Positions 9,344 through 19,225 are shown, counted from the first letter of the stretch. The stretch: DNA of 60,953 nt from Pseudomonas thermotolerans DSM 14292 (GCF_000364625.1 NZ_KB822621.1:1-60953); one strand, 5' to 3'. Program-made: numbers and translations. Notes: generated by a model not told the origin, from the sequence alone.

Positions 9344-10814
9344 CCGTCCGTCCCTGTGCCCAGGCACGCAAGGCGGCAAGGCGTTCGGCCATCAGCACGG
9401 AAAGCGGCACCGTGCCTTGCGCGGTGGCCAGCAGCAGGGCCTGGTCGACCGCCTGCTGGCGGGCCTGGGCGGCGTACACCGCGCTGACCACTACCTGCTC
9501 GATCTCCGCGCCGGAGAAGCCCTCGCTGGCCGCCGCCAGCTGCTCCAGATCGAACTGCTGGGGCTCCAGCTCGCGGCGTTTGAGATGGATACGGAAGATC
9601 TCCGCACGCACCGCGGCACCCGGCAAGTCGACGAAGAACACCTCGTCGAAGCGCCCCTTGCGCACCAGCTCCGCCGGCAGCCGCTCGATGGCGTTGGCGG
9701 TGGCCACGGCGAACACCGGGGCCTTGCGCTCGGCCAGCCAGGTCAGCAGGGTACCGAGCACCCGCTGGCTGACCCCGCCGTCGTGATCACCGCTGGCCAG
9801 GCCCTTCTCGACCTCGTCCATCCACAGCACGCAGGGCGCCATCTGCTCGGCCAGACGCAGGGCCTCGCGGAGGTTGCGCTCGGTCTCGCCGAAGTACTTG
9901 TTGTACAGGCAGGCGAAGTCCAAACGCAGCAGCGGCAGCCCCCAGAGCCCGGCCACCGCCTTGGCCGCCAGGCTCTTGCCGGAGCCCTGTACGCCGACCA
10001 GCAATACGCCGCGCGGGGCGTCCAGCCCCTTGTGGTCGGCCAGGAAGGCACTCTGCCGCTCGGCCAGCCAGCGCTTGAGACTGGCCAGCCCGCCGACCTC
10101 GGCGAAGCGCGCGGTATCCGACTCGAAGCTAAGCACGCCGTCCAGATCGAGGAGCTGGAACTTGGTGCGGTTCAACTCGGGCAGATCCTCCTGGGTGATA
10201 GCGCCGTCGTCGCAGATCAGGTTGCGCGCCAGCAGGCGCGCCTCACCGTGGCTGAGCCCGCGCAGGTTCTTCACCACCTGGCGCAGGGTACGATTATCGG
10301 TGCGCACCCGGGCGCCGTTGTTGCGCTCGCTCCAGCGCGCCGCCTCCTCGCGGACGATGGCCAACAGCTCATCCTCGGAGGGCAGCGACAGGCTGAAGCG
10401 CGCCGCATAGCGCTGCACTTCAGGGGGCAACCTGAGGGCATGGGAGACCAGCACCAGAGTCGGCCGCTGGGCCCCCTCGGCCATGGCGATCTCCTTGAGC
10501 AGGCGCACCAGCCGGGGGTTATCGGCGAGAAAGGGATGCAGGTCGCAGAACACGTAGAGGTTGGCCTGCGGGTCGTGCTTGACCAGCTTGAGGGCCGCCT
10601 CGGGGTCCTGGGTCGGCTCGCTGCCCAGCGGTTCGCCGCCGAAGCCCAGGCGCCGCACGCCCTCAGTCACCGACCAGGTAAAAAGGCCGAGACCACGCTT
10701 GATGGCCAGCCCGGTGAGGGTCTCCAGGACCCGGGGCTCGTCCCAGGACTCGATGACGATCAGCTTCACCTTCGACTCGAGGACCAGGCCGAGGTCATGG
10801 ATGTCGTTCTTCAC
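9330..10814 (-). CDS. AAA+ ATPase (Ycf46/SpoVK-like)
   Basis: Cytoplasmic AAA+ ATPase of unknown target, 494 aa. A divergent N-terminal half (about 1-230) precedes an ATPase module with Walker A GVQGSGKS (about residue 270), Walker B VLWMDEVEKG and a sensor region around ATANAIERLP, followed by the C-terminal AAA lid. The architecture matches the Ycf46-like group, and the N-terminal part looks like a degenerate ATPase copy. It is transcribed alone, divergent from the HIT gene and overlapping the dehydrogenase-like gene tail to tail. Confidence 0.85.
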   Translation of the reverse strand: MKNDIHDLGLVLESKVKLIVIESWDEPRVLETLTGLAIKRGLGLFTWSVTEGVRRLGFGGEPLGSEPTQDPEAALKLVKHDPQANLYVFCDLHPFLADNPRLVRLLKEIAMAEGAQRPTLVLVSHALRLPPEVQRYAARFSLSLPSEDELLAIVREEAARWSERNNGARVRTDNRTLRQVVKNLRGLSHGEARLLARNLICDDGAITQEDLPELNRTKFQLLDLDGVLSFESDTARFAEVGGLASLKRWLAERQSAFLADHKGLDAPRGVLLVGVQGSGKSLAAKAVAGLWGLPLLRLDFACLYNKYFGETERNLREALRLAEQMAPCVLWMDEVEKGLASGDHDGGVSQRVLGTLLTWLAERKAPVFAVATANAIERLPAELVRKGRFDEVFFVDLPGAAVRAEIFRIHLKRRELEPQQFDLEQLAAASEGFSGAEIEQVVVSAVYAAQARQQAVDQALLLATAQGTVPLSVLMAERLAALRAWAQGRTVSAD

Positions 10815-10891
10815 CGTCGCTCCTTGTCTGCTGGCCGCGGCCGCAGCCGGCCGCTACACTCGGACAGCTGCCGAATGAGGAGGAGTCATCC

Positions 10892-11231
10892 GTGGACTGT
10901 CTGTTCTGCAAGATCGTCGCCGGGGAGATTCCCTCGCGCAAGCTGTACGAAGACGAACATGTGATCGCCTTCTACGATATCGCCCCCCCAGGCGCCGGTG
11001 CATTTCTTGGTGGTGCCACGCAAGCACATCGCCACCCTCGACGACCTGCAGGAAGAGGACAAGCCGCTGGCCGGCCACATCCTCTACACCGCCCAGCGCC
11101 TGGCCAGGGAACGGGGCTGCGAGGAAGGCTTCCGGGTGGTGATGAACTGCCGGGAGCTGGCCGGGCAGAGCGTCTTCCACATCCACATGCACGTACTCGG
11201 CCAGCGGCGGATGGCCTGGCCGCCAGGCTGA
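10892..11231 (+). pseudogene. HIT-family nucleotide hydrolase, frameshifted
   Basis: A histidine-triad protein (HinT-like purine nucleoside phosphoramidase or related) whose coding sequence is broken. The 5' part starts at GTG 10892 behind AGGAGGAG and reads MDCLFCKIVAGE through FYDIAP. The rest, HFLVVPRKHIATL to the triad HIHMHVLG, is one frame over. The break is at a run of seven C residues (10983-10989); six would restore DIAPQAPVHFLV and a continuous protein of about 112 aa. This is either a sequencing slip in a homopolymer or a genuine, possibly reversible, slippage mutation. Confidence 0.85.
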
Positions 11232-11298
11232 TCGCGATCAAGCCGCTGCCGGGCGCATGGGGTAAACTGCCCGCCACAGAGAGTTCCGGAGGTGCCCC

Positions 11299-11946
11299 AT
11301 GGCTACCGAACGCCACTACTCCCCCGCCGATCGCCTGCTGCTGCAGGCCGACGCCGCGCTGCGCACCCTGCTGCCATTCAGCGGCCAGCCCTACCGGCCT
11401 TCGCCGGCAGTCACCGAGCCCGAGGCCGAGCTCGACGCGGACGATGCCCGCCACGTCGCCGGGCTGATGCGCATCAACCACACCGGCGAGGTTTGCGCCC
11501 AGGCGCTGTACCAGGGCCAGGCGCTGACCGCCAAACTGCCGGAAGTGCGCCAGGCGATGGAGAAGGCCGCCGAGGAGGAGATTGACCATCTGGCCTGGTG
11601 CGAGCAGCGGATCCGCGAGCTGGGCAGCCGGCCGAGCCTGCTCAACCCGCTGTTCTACGGCATGTCCTTCGGTATCGGCGCGCTCGCCGGGCTGGTCAGC
11701 GACCGCGTCAGCCTGGGCTTCGTCGCCGCCACCGAGCAGCAGGTGTGCAAGCACCTGGACGAGCACCTGGCGCAACTGCCGGCCGAGGACAGGAAGTCCC
11801 GGGCGATCCTCGAACAGATGCGCGAGGACGAGCAGCAGCATGCCGAGAACGCCCTGGAAGCCGGCGGGTTGCGCTTCCCGGCGCCGGTACGCTTCGGCAT
11901 GACCCTGCTGTCCAAGGTGATGACCAAGAGCACCTACCGGATCTGA
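11299..11946 (+). CDS. coq7: Ubiquinone hydroxylase Coq7 (DMQ hydroxylase)
   Basis: Di-iron monooxygenase that hydroxylates demethoxyubiquinone in coenzyme Q synthesis. The ferritin-like carboxylate ligands are visible: [14 protein letters not shown] (first E), EEEIDHLAW (ExxH) and EQQHAENAL (ExxH) near the C-terminus. At 215 aa it has normal length. The ATG at 11299 follows GGAGGTGCCCC. It is 67 nt behind the broken HIT gene and ends at a strong terminator. Confidence 0.95.
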   Translation: MATERHYSPADRLLLQADAALRTLLPFSGQPYRPSPAVTEPEAELDADDARHVAGLMRINHTGEVCAQALYQGQALTAKLPEVRQAMEKAAEEEIDHLAWCEQRIRELGSRPSLLNPLFYGMSFGIGALAGLVSDRVSLGFVAATEQQVCKHLDEHLAQLPAEDRKSRAILEQMREDEQQHAENALEAGGLRFPAPVRFGMTLLSKVMTKSTYRI

Positions 11947-11957
11947 ATCTTCCGGAC

Positions 11958-11992
11958 ACGAAGAAGCCGCCCTCAGGCGGCTTCTTCGTTTC
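11958..11992. terminator. Bidirectional terminator, coq7 / OsmC gene
   Basis: A 14-bp perfect stem (11958-11971 with 11976-11989) encloses a 4-nt loop CTCA and is followed by TT on the plus strand. The stem's own A/T-rich base provides U-rich ends in both directions, suiting the convergent genes. Confidence 0.85.
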
Positions 11993-12003
11993 GGCCAGGG
12001 CGC

Positions 12004-12426
12004 TCAGCCCAGCTCGACGATCTCGTAGTCGTGGGTGATCGCCACGCCAGCACGGCCGAGCATGATCGACGCCGAGCAGTACTTCTCAGCCGACAGCTCA
12101 ACCGCGCGCTTGACCTGTGCCTCCTTGAGGCCGCGGCCCTTGATCACGAAGTGCACGTGGATCCTGGTGAACACCTTGGGATCCTCGCCAGCCCGCTCGG
12201 CATCCAGGAAGGCCTCGCAACTCTCCACCGGCTGACGGGATTTCTTCAGGATGCTGACTACGTCGAAGCTGGTGCAACCGCCAAGCCCCAGCAGCATCAT
12301 CTCCATGGGCCGCACGCCGAGATTGCGCCCGCCGTTCTCCGGCGGGCCGTCCATGACGACCACGTGCCCACTGCCGGACTCGCCCAGGAACATGGCCTCG
12401 CCGGCCCACTGGATACGCGCTTTCAT
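12004..12426 (-). CDS. OsmC-family protein (peroxiredoxin-like)
   Basis: Small OsmC/Ohr-fold protein, 140 aa, predicted cytoplasmic thiol-dependent peroxide-reducing or related enzyme. The two family cysteines are present, one in LGLGGCTSFD (about residue 53) and one in EKYCSASIML (about residue 116). I used the ATG at 12424-12426; a GTG two codons upstream is also possible and is closer to GGAG. PAO1 carries speD between coq7 and this gene; here nothing lies between. Confidence 0.85.
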   Translation of the reverse strand: MKARIQWAGEAMFLGESGSGHVVVMDGPPENGGRNLGVRPMEMMLLGLGGCTSFDVVSILKKSRQPVESCEAFLDAERAGEDPKVFTRIHVHFVIKGRGLKEAQVKRAVELSAEKYCSASIMLGRAGVAITHDYEIVELG

Positions 12427-12432
12427 TGACAC

Positions 12433-12841
12433 GACTCCGCTGAAAAAAGGGCCGCCAGCTTACCACAGCACTTCCGGATGGCTGAGTGCCGGTTTACGGG
12501 GCGGGCGCCCTGTGCGAATGTTAGCTTCGTCGCAAAATCGACTGCAGCCGGCGAATGGCTGTTAAGCTGGCGTCGGTTTACTGGCACACTGGTTCAAATA
12601 ACCCAGAGGGTCGCGGAGGTTTCGCAGCAGTTGCCTGCAACTACCACGGCCTCTCCATAAAAAACCCGGGCGTGTCATCAATCCTTCCTCGAGCCGTTTC
12701 GGTGCCAGCTTCACGCAACCTCCGGGCTCTGCGCGAAGGCAAGTCCCGAGCTCAGTTGCTGGGTGACGGCACCGCAGGGGAAGGATCGATGACCTGCCCA
12801 GGGAATAACGAAGATCTGCACACTTTTTTGGGGGCTCGGGC
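12433..12841. other. Intergenic region upstream of vfr
   Basis: About 410 bp between divergent OsmC and vfr genes. No conserved reading frame was found. Low-complexity pockets (AAAAAA at about 12442 and 12658, TTTTTTGGGG just before vfr) suggest a long untranslated leader. I looked for a CRP-type TGTGA-N6-TCACA site that would indicate Vfr autoregulation and saw no convincing match; no promoter stands out. Confidence 0.4.
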
Positions 12842-13486
12842 ATGGTAGCGATCTCGCTTTCACCCAAGATCAAGCATCTCGACAAACTTCTCGCACACTG
12901 TCACCGCCGTCGTTACACCGCCAAAAGCACCATCATCTACGCAGGCGATCGCTGCGAAACCCTGTTCTTCATCATCAAGGGCTCGGTGACCATCCTCATC
13001 GAGGATGACGACGGCCGCGAGATGATCATCGCCTACCTGAACGCCGGCGACTTCTTCGGCGAGATGGGCCTGTTCGACAAGGAAGGCAGCGAGAAGGAAC
13101 GCAGCGCCTGGGTGCGCGCCAAGACCGAGTGCGAGGTGGCGGAGATCAGCTACGCCAAGTTCCGCGAGCTGACCCAGCAGGATCCGGAGATCCTCTACGC
13201 GCTGGGCAGCCAGATGGCCGACCGCCTGCGCAACACCACCCGCAAGGTCGGCGACCTGGCCTTCCTCGATGTCACCGGACGGGTCGCCCGCACCCTGCTC
13301 GACCTGTGCAAGCAGCCGGACGCCATGACCCACCCGGACGGCATGCAGATCAAGATCACCCGCCAGGAGATCGGCCGCATCGTCGGCTGCTCGCGGGAGA
13401 TGGTCGGTCGCGTGCTCAAGTCCTTGGAGGAACAGGGCCTAGTACACGTCAAGGGCAAGACCATGGTGGTGTTCGGCACCCGCTGA
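12842..13486 (+). CDS. vfr: cAMP-responsive virulence regulator Vfr
   Basis: CRP-family transcription factor that binds cAMP and controls virulence, type IV pilus and other genes in pseudomonads. The 214-aa sequence has the cyclic-nucleotide-binding roll (about 15-125) with the pocket FGEMGLF followed by the [13 protein letters not shown] segment, and a C-terminal helix-turn-helix ([20 protein letters not shown], about 170-190). From memory it differs from P. aeruginosa Vfr only by scattered substitutions. It has a single-gene arrangement with its own terminator. Confidence 0.96.
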   Translation: MVAISLSPKIKHLDKLLAHCHRRRYTAKSTIIYAGDRCETLFFIIKGSVTILIEDDDGREMIIAYLNAGDFFGEMGLFDKEGSEKERSAWVRAKTECEVAEISYAKFRELTQQDPEILYALGSQMADRLRNTTRKVGDLAFLDVTGRVARTLLDLCKQPDAMTHPDGMQIKITRQEIGRIVGCSREMVGRVLKSLEEQGLVHVKGKTMVVFGTR

Positions 13487-13503
13487 ATCTGCTGGGACCA
13501 CGA

Positions 13504-13538
13504 CGAAAAACGCCGCTTTCGAGCGGCGTTTTTCGTTT
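13504..13538. terminator. Bidirectional terminator, vfr / trpC
   Basis: A perfect 14-bp stem (13504-13517 with 13522-13535) closes a TTCG tetraloop and contains A5/T5 runs at its base, so it can terminate both convergent genes. Confidence 0.9.
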
Positions 13539-13561
13539 CCGGTGGATCGTGGGAAGCCGGC

Positions 13562-14395
13562 TCAGTCCGGATCGCTGATCGACACCACCCGGCGCTCCGG
13601 GAAGAACAGCCGCTGCAGCTCGGCGCCCGGGTTGTCGGCGCGCATGAAGGCCTCGCCGACCAGGAAGCCGTAGACCTCGTTGATCTTCATCAGCTCGACG
13701 TCGGCGCGATTGAGGATGCCGCTCTCGGTGACCACCATGCGCTCGCGGGGAATGCGCGGGAGCAGGTCCAGGGTGGTCTCCAGGCTGACTTCGAAGGTGT
13801 GCAGGTTGCGGTTGTTGATGCCCACCAGCGGGGTATCCAGGGTGTTCAGCGCACGCTCCAGCTCGTCACCATCATGCACCTCGACCAGCACGTCCAGCCC
13901 CACCCCCTTGGCCACCGCGGCCAGCTCGGCCATCTGCGCGTCGCTCAACGCGGAGACGATCAGCAGCACGCAGTCGGCGCCCAGGGCACGGGCCTCGACG
14001 ATCTGGTAGGGGTCGATCATGAAGTCCTTGCGGATCACCGGCAGCGCGCAGGCCGCTCGGGCCTCCTGCAGGTAGCGGTCGGCGCCCTGGAAGAAGTCGA
14101 CGTCGGTGAGCACTGACAGACAGGTCGCCCCACCCTCCTCGTAGCTGCGGGCGATGGCTGCCGGGACGAAGTCCTCGCGCAGCACGCCCTTGCTCGGCGA
14201 AGCCTTCTTGACCTCGGCGATCACCGCCGGCTGCTTGCGCGCGGCCTGCTCCAGCATGGCCCGGGCAAAGCCGCGCGGCGCCGGGGCGGCGCAGGCGGCA
14301 CGCTCCAGCTCGGCGAGGCTGACCAGCGCGCGACGCTCGGCGACCTCCTCGGCCTTGCGGGCGAGGATCTTGTTCAGGACGGTGGGGGCACTCAC
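13562..14395 (-). CDS. trpC: Indole-3-glycerol phosphate synthase
   Basis: Fourth step of tryptophan synthesis, closing the indole ring from CdRP. TIM-barrel signature residues are seen in [10 protein letters not shown] (catalytic Lys), [17 protein letters not shown] and VVTESGI. At 277 aa it is typical of pseudomonads, where TrpC is not fused to TrpF. Its ATG overlaps the trpD stop by 4 nt, indicating translational coupling; it is the last gene of the leftward trp block. Confidence 0.97.
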   Translation of the reverse strand: MSAPTVLNKILARKAEEVAERRALVSLAELERAACAAPAPRGFARAMLEQAARKQPAVIAEVKKASPSKGVLREDFVPAAIARSYEEGGATCLSVLTDVDFFQGADRYLQEARAACALPVIRKDFMIDPYQIVEARALGADCVLLIVSALSDAQMAELAAVAKGVGLDVLVEVHDGDELERALNTLDTPLVGINNRNLHTFEVSLETTLDLLPRIPRERMVVTESGILNRADVELMKINEVYGFLVGEAFMRADNPGAELQRLFFPERRVVSISDPD

Positions 14396-15441
14396 GCTCG
14401 ATTCTCCTCGCGGAACACGCCGGTGAAGGCGGCCAGTTCATCCATTTTTTCCCGCGCCAGGCCCGTGTGCAGGGCATCGTGGGCGAGCTGCACGCCTTCG
14501 TGCAGGCTGGTCGCCAGATCGGCGGCATAGAGCGCCGCGCCGGCGTTCAGCACGATCAGGTCGGCGGCCTTGCGACCGCTCTCGGTCCTGCGCCGCCCCA
14601 GGGCGTCGCGAATCAGCTCCAGGGAAGCCTGCGGGCCGTCCACTTCCAGGCCCATCAGGGTCTGGCTGTGCAGGCCGACGTCCTCGGGACGCAACTCGTA
14701 CTCGCGCACCTCGTCGTCCTTCAGCTCGGCGACGTGGGTCGGCGCCGCCAGGCTGAACTCATCCAGGCCGTCGCGCGAGTGCACCACCAGCACGTGCCGG
14801 CTGTCCAGGCGCTTGAGCACCTCGGCCAGCGGCCGGCACAGCGCCTGGGTGAAGACCCCGACCACCTGGTGCTTGACCCCGGCCGGGTTGGTCAGCGGGC
14901 CGAGCATGTTGAACAGGGTACGCAGGCCAAGCTCGCGGCGCGGCCCGGCGGCATGACGCATGGCCTGGTGGTGGACCTGGGCGAACATGAAGCCGACGCC
15001 CACCGCTTCGATGCAGCGCGCCACCTGCTCCGGAGTCAGTTCCAGGTAGATGCCGGCCGCCTCCAGCAGGTCGGCGCTGCCGCTCTTGCTGGACACCGCG
15101 CGGTTGCCGTGCTTGGCCACCTTGCCGCCGGCCGCGGCGACCACGAAGGCGGAGGCCGAGGAGACGTTGAAGATGTTGGCGCCGTCGCCGCCGGTACCGA
15201 CGATGTCGACCACGTGATCCAGGCTGGAAAGCTCAACCTTGCTGGCCAGCTCGCGCATCACGCTGACCGCGCCGGCGATCTCCTCGATGGTCTCGCTCTT
15301 CATCCGCATGCCCATCAGGAAGGCGCCGATCTGCGCGTCGGTGCACTGGCCGGTCATGATCTGGCGCATGACCGCCTGCATTTCCTCGGTGGTCAGATCC
15401 AGCTGGTTGGCCACCCGGTTCAGTGCCGTCTTGATGTCCAT
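14392..15441 (-). CDS. trpD: Anthranilate phosphoribosyltransferase
   Basis: Transfers phosphoribosyl from PRPP to anthranilate. The PRPP loop [14 protein letters not shown] and the anthranilate-site motif [15 protein letters not shown] are intact; 349 aa. The start MDIKTAL one nucleotide past the trpG stop was chosen over an upstream frame-open ATG that would run back through trpG. It is coupled to trpG upstream and to trpC downstream. Confidence 0.97.
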   Translation of the reverse strand: MDIKTALNRVANQLDLTTEEMQAVMRQIMTGQCTDAQIGAFLMGMRMKSETIEEIAGAVSVMRELASKVELSSLDHVVDIVGTGGDGANIFNVSSASAFVVAAAGGKVAKHGNRAVSSKSGSADLLEAAGIYLELTPEQVARCIEAVGVGFMFAQVHHQAMRHAAGPRRELGLRTLFNMLGPLTNPAGVKHQVVGVFTQALCRPLAEVLKRLDSRHVLVVHSRDGLDEFSLAAPTHVAELKDDEVREYELRPEDVGLHSQTLMGLEVDGPQASLELIRDALGRRRTESGRKAADLIVLNAGAALYAADLATSLHEGVQLAHDALHTGLAREKMDELAAFTGVFREENRA

Positions 15442-15442
15442 C

Positions 15443-16036
15443 TCAGCGTACCCCGCCCTGCTGCTTGAGGAAGTTGGCGAACAGCTCATGGCCCTGCTCG
15501 GATAGGATGGATTCCGGGTGGAACTGCACGCCCTCGATGTTCAGGGTCTTGTGGCGCAGGCCCATGATCTCGTCGATCGAGCCGTCCGCGTGCTGGGTCC
15601 AGGCGGTGATCTCCAGGCACTCGGGCAGGGTCTCGCGCTTGACCACCAGGGAATGGTAGCGGGTCACGGTGAGCGGGTTCTTGAGTCCTTCGAACACCCC
15701 GCTGTCGCTGTGGAACACCGGGCTGGTCTTGCCGTGCATCACCTGGCGGGCGCGCACCACGTCGCCACCAAACGCCTGGCCGATGCTCTGGTGGCCGAGG
15801 CAGACTCCGAGGATCGGCAGCTTGCCGCCGAAGTGGCGGATCACCTCCAGGGACACCCCGGCCTCGTTGGGGGTGCAGGGGCCGGGGGAGATCACGATGC
15901 GCTCGGGCTTCAGGGCCTCGATCTCGGCGACCGTCAACTCGTCGTTGCGCACCACGTGGACGTCCGCGCCCAGTTCGCCGAGGTACTGCACCACGTTGTA
16001 GGTAAAGGAATCGTAGTTATCAATCATCAGCAACAT
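15443..16036 (-). CDS. trpG: Anthranilate synthase component II (glutamine amidotransferase)
   Basis: Class I glutaminase subunit that supplies ammonia to TrpE. The catalytic triad is C79 (GVCLGHQ) with H173 and E175 (FHPES); 197 aa. It starts 10 nt after the trpE stop, with a GAGG Shine-Dalgarno that overlaps the trpE stop codon. In PAO1 these two genes are separated by the R/F-pyocin cluster, so this is the uninterrupted arrangement. Confidence 0.97.
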   Translation of the reverse strand: MLLMIDNYDSFTYNVVQYLGELGADVHVVRNDELTVAEIEALKPERIVISPGPCTPNEAGVSLEVIRHFGGKLPILGVCLGHQSIGQAFGGDVVRARQVMHGKTSPVFHSDSGVFEGLKNPLTVTRYHSLVVKRETLPECLEITAWTQHADGSIDEIMGLRHKTLNIEGVQFHPESILSEQGHELFANFLKQQGGVR

Positions 16037-16046
16037 GGCGACATCC

Positions 16047-17534
16047 TCAGGCGTGGTTCTTGTGGCTGTGTTCGGCCAGGGCGACCGCGCGGAACATGGC
16101 GCGGCGCTTGTTGATGGTCTCTTCCCACTCCAGGGCTGGCACCGAGTCGGCGACGATGCCGCCGCCGGCCTGCACGTGCAGCTCGCCGTTCTTGATCACC
16201 GCCGTGCGGATGGCGATGGCGGTGTCCATGTTGCCGTTCCACGCCAAGTAGCCGACCGCTCCGCCGTAGACGCCACGCTTGACCGGCTCCAGCTCGTCGA
16301 TGATCTCCATGGCGCGGATCTTCGGCGCGCCGGAGAGGGTCCCGGCCGGGAGGATGGCACGCAGCGCGTCCATCGCCGAGAGACCCGGCTTCAGCTGGCC
16401 GCTGACGTTGGAAACGATGTGCATGACGTTGGAGTAACGCTCGATCACCATCTTCTCGGTGAGCTTCACCGTACCGATCTGCGCGACCCGGCCGACATCG
16501 TTGCGGCCCAGGTCGATGAGCATCAGGTGCTCGGCGATCTCCTTGGCGTCGGAGAGCAGATCCTCCTCCAGGGCCCGGTCGGCTTCCTCGGTGGCGCCGC
16601 GCGGCCGGGTGCCGGCGATCGGCCGCACGGTGACCTGACCATCCTCGACCCGCGCCAGCACCTCCGGGGAGGAGCCCACCACGTGGAAGTCGCCGAAGTT
16701 GAAGAAGTACATGTAGGGGGTCGGGTTGAAGCAGCGCAGCGCCCGGTACAGGTCGATGGGCGCGGCCTCGAAGGCAATGCTCATGCGCTGCGAAGGCACC
16801 ACCTGCATGCAGTCGCCGGCGAGGATGTATTCCTTGATGGTCTCCACCGAGCGTTCGTAGTCCTCACGAGTGAAGCTGGAGCGGAAGCTCGGCTCGGGGG
16901 CGTTCACCGCACTGAAGTCCAGGCCCCGGCGCGGCGCCAGCGGCTGACGCAGGCCGTCGAGCAGCGCCTCCAGGCGGGCCTGGCCGGCCTCGTAGGCGTT
17001 CGGTTCGCCGGGATCGACCAGGACGATGGCGTGCAGCTTGCCAGCCAGGTTGTCGAACACTACCACCGAGTCGGAGACCATCAGCAGGATGTCCGGATTG
17101 CCGATCGGGTCCGGGTTCGGGCAGCGCGCCAGGCGCTTCTCCACGTAGCGCACGCAGTCGTAGCCGAAGTAGCCGACCAGGCCGCCGTTGAAGCGCGGCA
17201 GGCCGGGGATGCTCGGCACCCGGTAGCGGGCCTTGAAGGCCTCGACGAAGGCCAGCGGGTCCTCGCACTCCAGGCTTTCGATCTCCTCGCCGTCGCGGGT
17301 CACGCTGACCCGCTGCTCGTAGGCGCGCAGCACGGTACGGCAGGGCAGGCCGATGATCGAGTAGCGGCCCCATTTCTCGCCACCCTGCACGGACTCCAGC
17401 AGGTAGGTGTTGGACGCGTCGGCCAGCTTGAGGTAGATGGACAGCGGGGTGTCGAAGTCGGCGAGGACTTCGCGGGCAAGCGGGATGCGGTTGTAGCCGG
17501 CAGCAGCCAGGCGCTGGAATTCTTCGCGGGTCAT
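16047..17534 (-). CDS. trpE: Anthranilate synthase component I
   Basis: Converts chorismate to anthranilate with ammonia from TrpG. The tryptophan feedback-inhibition motif LLES is at residues 45-48, so the enzyme should be end-product inhibited; the chorismate-binding domain fills the C-terminal half ([17 protein letters not shown]). 495 aa. Upstream on the same strand, 76 nt away, is gph, whose end contains a Trp-rich leader (17611-17655), suggesting attenuation control. Confidence 0.97.
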   Translation of the reverse strand: MTREEFQRLAAAGYNRIPLAREVLADFDTPLSIYLKLADASNTYLLESVQGGEKWGRYSIIGLPCRTVLRAYEQRVSVTRDGEEIESLECEDPLAFVEAFKARYRVPSIPGLPRFNGGLVGYFGYDCVRYVEKRLARCPNPDPIGNPDILLMVSDSVVVFDNLAGKLHAIVLVDPGEPNAYEAGQARLEALLDGLRQPLAPRRGLDFSAVNAPEPSFRSSFTREDYERSVETIKEYILAGDCMQVVPSQRMSIAFEAAPIDLYRALRCFNPTPYMYFFNFGDFHVVGSSPEVLARVEDGQVTVRPIAGTRPRGATEEADRALEEDLLSDAKEIAEHLMLIDLGRNDVGRVAQIGTVKLTEKMVIERYSNVMHIVSNVSGQLKPGLSAMDALRAILPAGTLSGAPKIRAMEIIDELEPVKRGVYGGAVGYLAWNGNMDTAIAIRTAVIKNGELHVQAGGGIVADSVPALEWEETINKRRAMFRAVALAEHSHKNHA

Positions 17535-17586
17535 GAGCAGCCTCGTGGCAATCAGGAGGATTCGGGTCGGGTTACGGGCAAACGGT

Positions 17587-17601
17587 GCCGGTCAGGCCGG
17601 C
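17587..17601 (-). promoter_or_regulatory. Small hairpin in the trpE leader, possible attenuator element
   Basis: GCCGG and CCGGC, five bp, flank a five-nt loop between the leader peptide stop and trpE. The downstream sequence on the minus strand has only a short GTTTG rather than a U-run, so if this is the attenuator it is weak or Rho-assisted. It is reported because of its position after a Trp-rich leader. Confidence 0.35.
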
Positions 17602-17610
17602 GAGGATAGG

Positions 17611-17655
17611 TCAGGCGCGCCAGCGCCAACGGGCCAGGGCCTTGATCACCTTCAT
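17611..17655 (-). CDS. trpL: Putative trp leader peptide nested in the 3' end of gph
   Basis: Fourteen codons, [14 protein letters not shown], with two Trp codons three and five residues before the stop, 76 nt ahead of trpE. It uses the same frame and stop codon as gph, so it can be translated either from its own ATG (17655) or as the gph C-terminus, in which case a third Trp just before the ATG is also read. trpE attenuation by a leader peptide is reported for Pseudomonas putida. No strong Shine-Dalgarno precedes the internal ATG. Separate translation is inferred. Confidence 0.55.
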   Translation of the reverse strand: MKVIKALARWRWRA

Positions 17656-18432
17656 CCAGTGTTTGCGGGCAACGACCACGATGCTGTCTCTTGGTGGTGG
17701 GTTTGCTGCGGAGTCTCGCGACATTACCCCAGCGTTCGACTCCAGGCAACCTTCCGGCAGCAGTTCGCGCAGATCGTCAATCACCAGGGTGGGCGACTCC
17801 TCGTGGATCGGCCGGCCGTGGTTGTAGCCGTAGGACAGTGCCACGCAGGGCACCCCGGCGGCGCGGGCGGCCAGCACGTCGTTGCGCGAGTCGCCGACGA
17901 ACAGGGCATCCTCGGCCTTCACCTCAGCCATCTGCATGACGTACAGCAGCGCCGCCGGGTCGGGCTTCTGCTGCGGCAGGGTATCGCCGCCGATGATCCA
18001 GCGGAAATAGCGGCCAATCTTCATGTCGTCGAGCAGCGGGCCGACGAAGCGCTCCGGCTTGTTGGTGATCAGCGCCATTTCCACGCCCTGGCGCTTCAGC
18101 CACTTGAGGGTCGGCTTGACCCCCGGATAGACATAGGTGTGGGCGTGGCTTTCGGCATAGGCGTCCATGAACAGCGCCAGGGCCTGCTCGGCCTCTTCGT
18201 CGCTCACCGCGCCGTGGTCGAGGCCGCCGGCCAGGGCGCGGCGCACCAGCACCCGGGCGCCGTTGCCGACCCACTGGCGCACCGCCTCGACGCCCGCCGC
18301 CGGGCGCCCCAGGGCGTGCAGCATGCGGTCCACCGCGGCAGCCAGATCCGGCACCGAGTCCACCAAGGTGCCGTCCAGATCGAACATCACCAGGCGCGGC
18401 AGGCGTCCGGGAAACAGCAGTTCGAGACTCAT
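17611..18432 (-). CDS. gph: Phosphoglycolate phosphatase (HAD family)
   Basis: Hydrolyses 2-phosphoglycolate, a DNA-repair and oxygenation by-product. HAD motif I FDLDGT is at residues 17-22 (nucleophile D18, acid/base D20), motif II near LITNKP and motif [10 protein letters not shown] near 190. The fold should finish around residue 235; the last 35 or so residues ([12 protein letters not shown]... to RWRWRA) form an extension that doubles as the trp leader. The ATG overlaps the rpe stop by 4 nt, so rpe and gph are coupled. Confidence 0.93.
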   Translation of the reverse strand: MSLELLFPGRLPRLVMFDLDGTLVDSVPDLAAAVDRMLHALGRPAAGVEAVRQWVGNGARVLVRRALAGGLDHGAVSDEEAEQALALFMDAYAESHAHTYVYPGVKPTLKWLKRQGVEMALITNKPERFVGPLLDDMKIGRYFRWIIGGDTLPQQKPDPAALLYVMQMAEVKAEDALFVGDSRNDVLAARAAGVPCVALSYGYNHGRPIHEESPTLVIDDLRELLPEGCLESNAGVMSRDSAANPPPRDSIVVVARKHWMKVIKALARWRWRA

Positions 18433-19106
18433 GCTTGCCGGGCCAGCGCCAGCTCGCTGCGCATGGCGTCGATCACGGCCTTGTAGTCGGGCTGGTTGAA
18501 GATCGCCGAGCCGGCGACGAAGGTGTCGGCGCCGGCCGCGGCGATCTCACGGATGTTCTGCACGTTGACCCCGCCATCCACCTCCAGGCGGATATCCAGG
18601 CCCGAGGCGTCGATCAGCGCACGGGCCTCGCGCAGCTTGTCGAGAGTGCCGGGGATGAACTTCTGGCCACCGAAGCCGGGGTTGACGCTCATCAGCAGGA
18701 TCATGTCGACCTTGTCCATCACGTACTTCAGGCAGTCCAGCGGGGTGGCCGGGTTGAACACCAGGCCGGCCTTGGCGCCGCCGCTCTTGATCAGCTGCAG
18801 GGAGCGGTCGATGTGCTCCGAGGCTTCCGGGTGGAAGGTGATGTAGCTGGCGCCGGCCTCGAGGAAGTCGCCGATGATGCGGTCTACCGGCTTGACCATC
18901 AGATGCACGTCGATGGGTGCGCTGATGCCGTACTTGCGCAGCGCGGCGCAGACCATGGGGCCGATGGTCAGGTTGGGTACATAGTGGTTGTCCATCACGT
19001 CGAAATGGACGATGTCGGCGCCGGCGGAGAGCACCCTGTCGACATCCTCACCCAGGCGGGCGAAATCGGCGGACAGGATCGACGGAGCGATGGCGTAGGG
19101 TTGCAT
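18429..19106 (-). CDS. rpe: Ribulose-phosphate 3-epimerase
   Basis: Interconverts ribulose-5-phosphate and xylulose-5-phosphate. TIM-barrel metal-site motifs [19 protein letters not shown] and VNPGFGGQ are present with EVDGGV near the end; 225 aa. First gene of the leftward rpe-gph-trpEGDC block, preceded by the terminator of the agt operon. Confidence 0.97.
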   Translation of the reverse strand: MQPYAIAPSILSADFARLGEDVDRVLSAGADIVHFDVMDNHYVPNLTIGPMVCAALRKYGISAPIDVHLMVKPVDRIIGDFLEAGASYITFHPEASEHIDRSLQLIKSGGAKAGLVFNPATPLDCLKYVMDKVDMILLMSVNPGFGGQKFIPGTLDKLREARALIDASGLDIRLEVDGGVNVQNIREIAAAGADTFVAGSAIFNQPDYKAVIDAMRSELALARQA

Positions 19107-19195
19107 GGAGAATGGGCCTCAGGGCGAGATCGGGTGGCGCGAATTGTAGCCCGACTCGCTCCCTGGCGGGCTGCCCCAGGTCAGCGAATCCTATG

Positions 19196-19225
19196 AAAAG
19201 AAAGCCCCGGAACACCGCCAGGGGC
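19196..19225 (-). terminator. Terminator of the agtABCD operon
   Basis: On the minus strand GCCCC(T)GG pairs with CCGGGGC around a 7-nt loop and is followed by TTTCTTTT (19196-19203). It is the only U-tailed hairpin between agtD and rpe. Confidence 0.65.

Noticed and set aside
12433..12841. A Vfr/CRP-type site upstream of vfr
   Set aside because: Only partial half-sites (such as TGCCAGCTTCACG) were found; none fits TGTGA-N6-TCACA.
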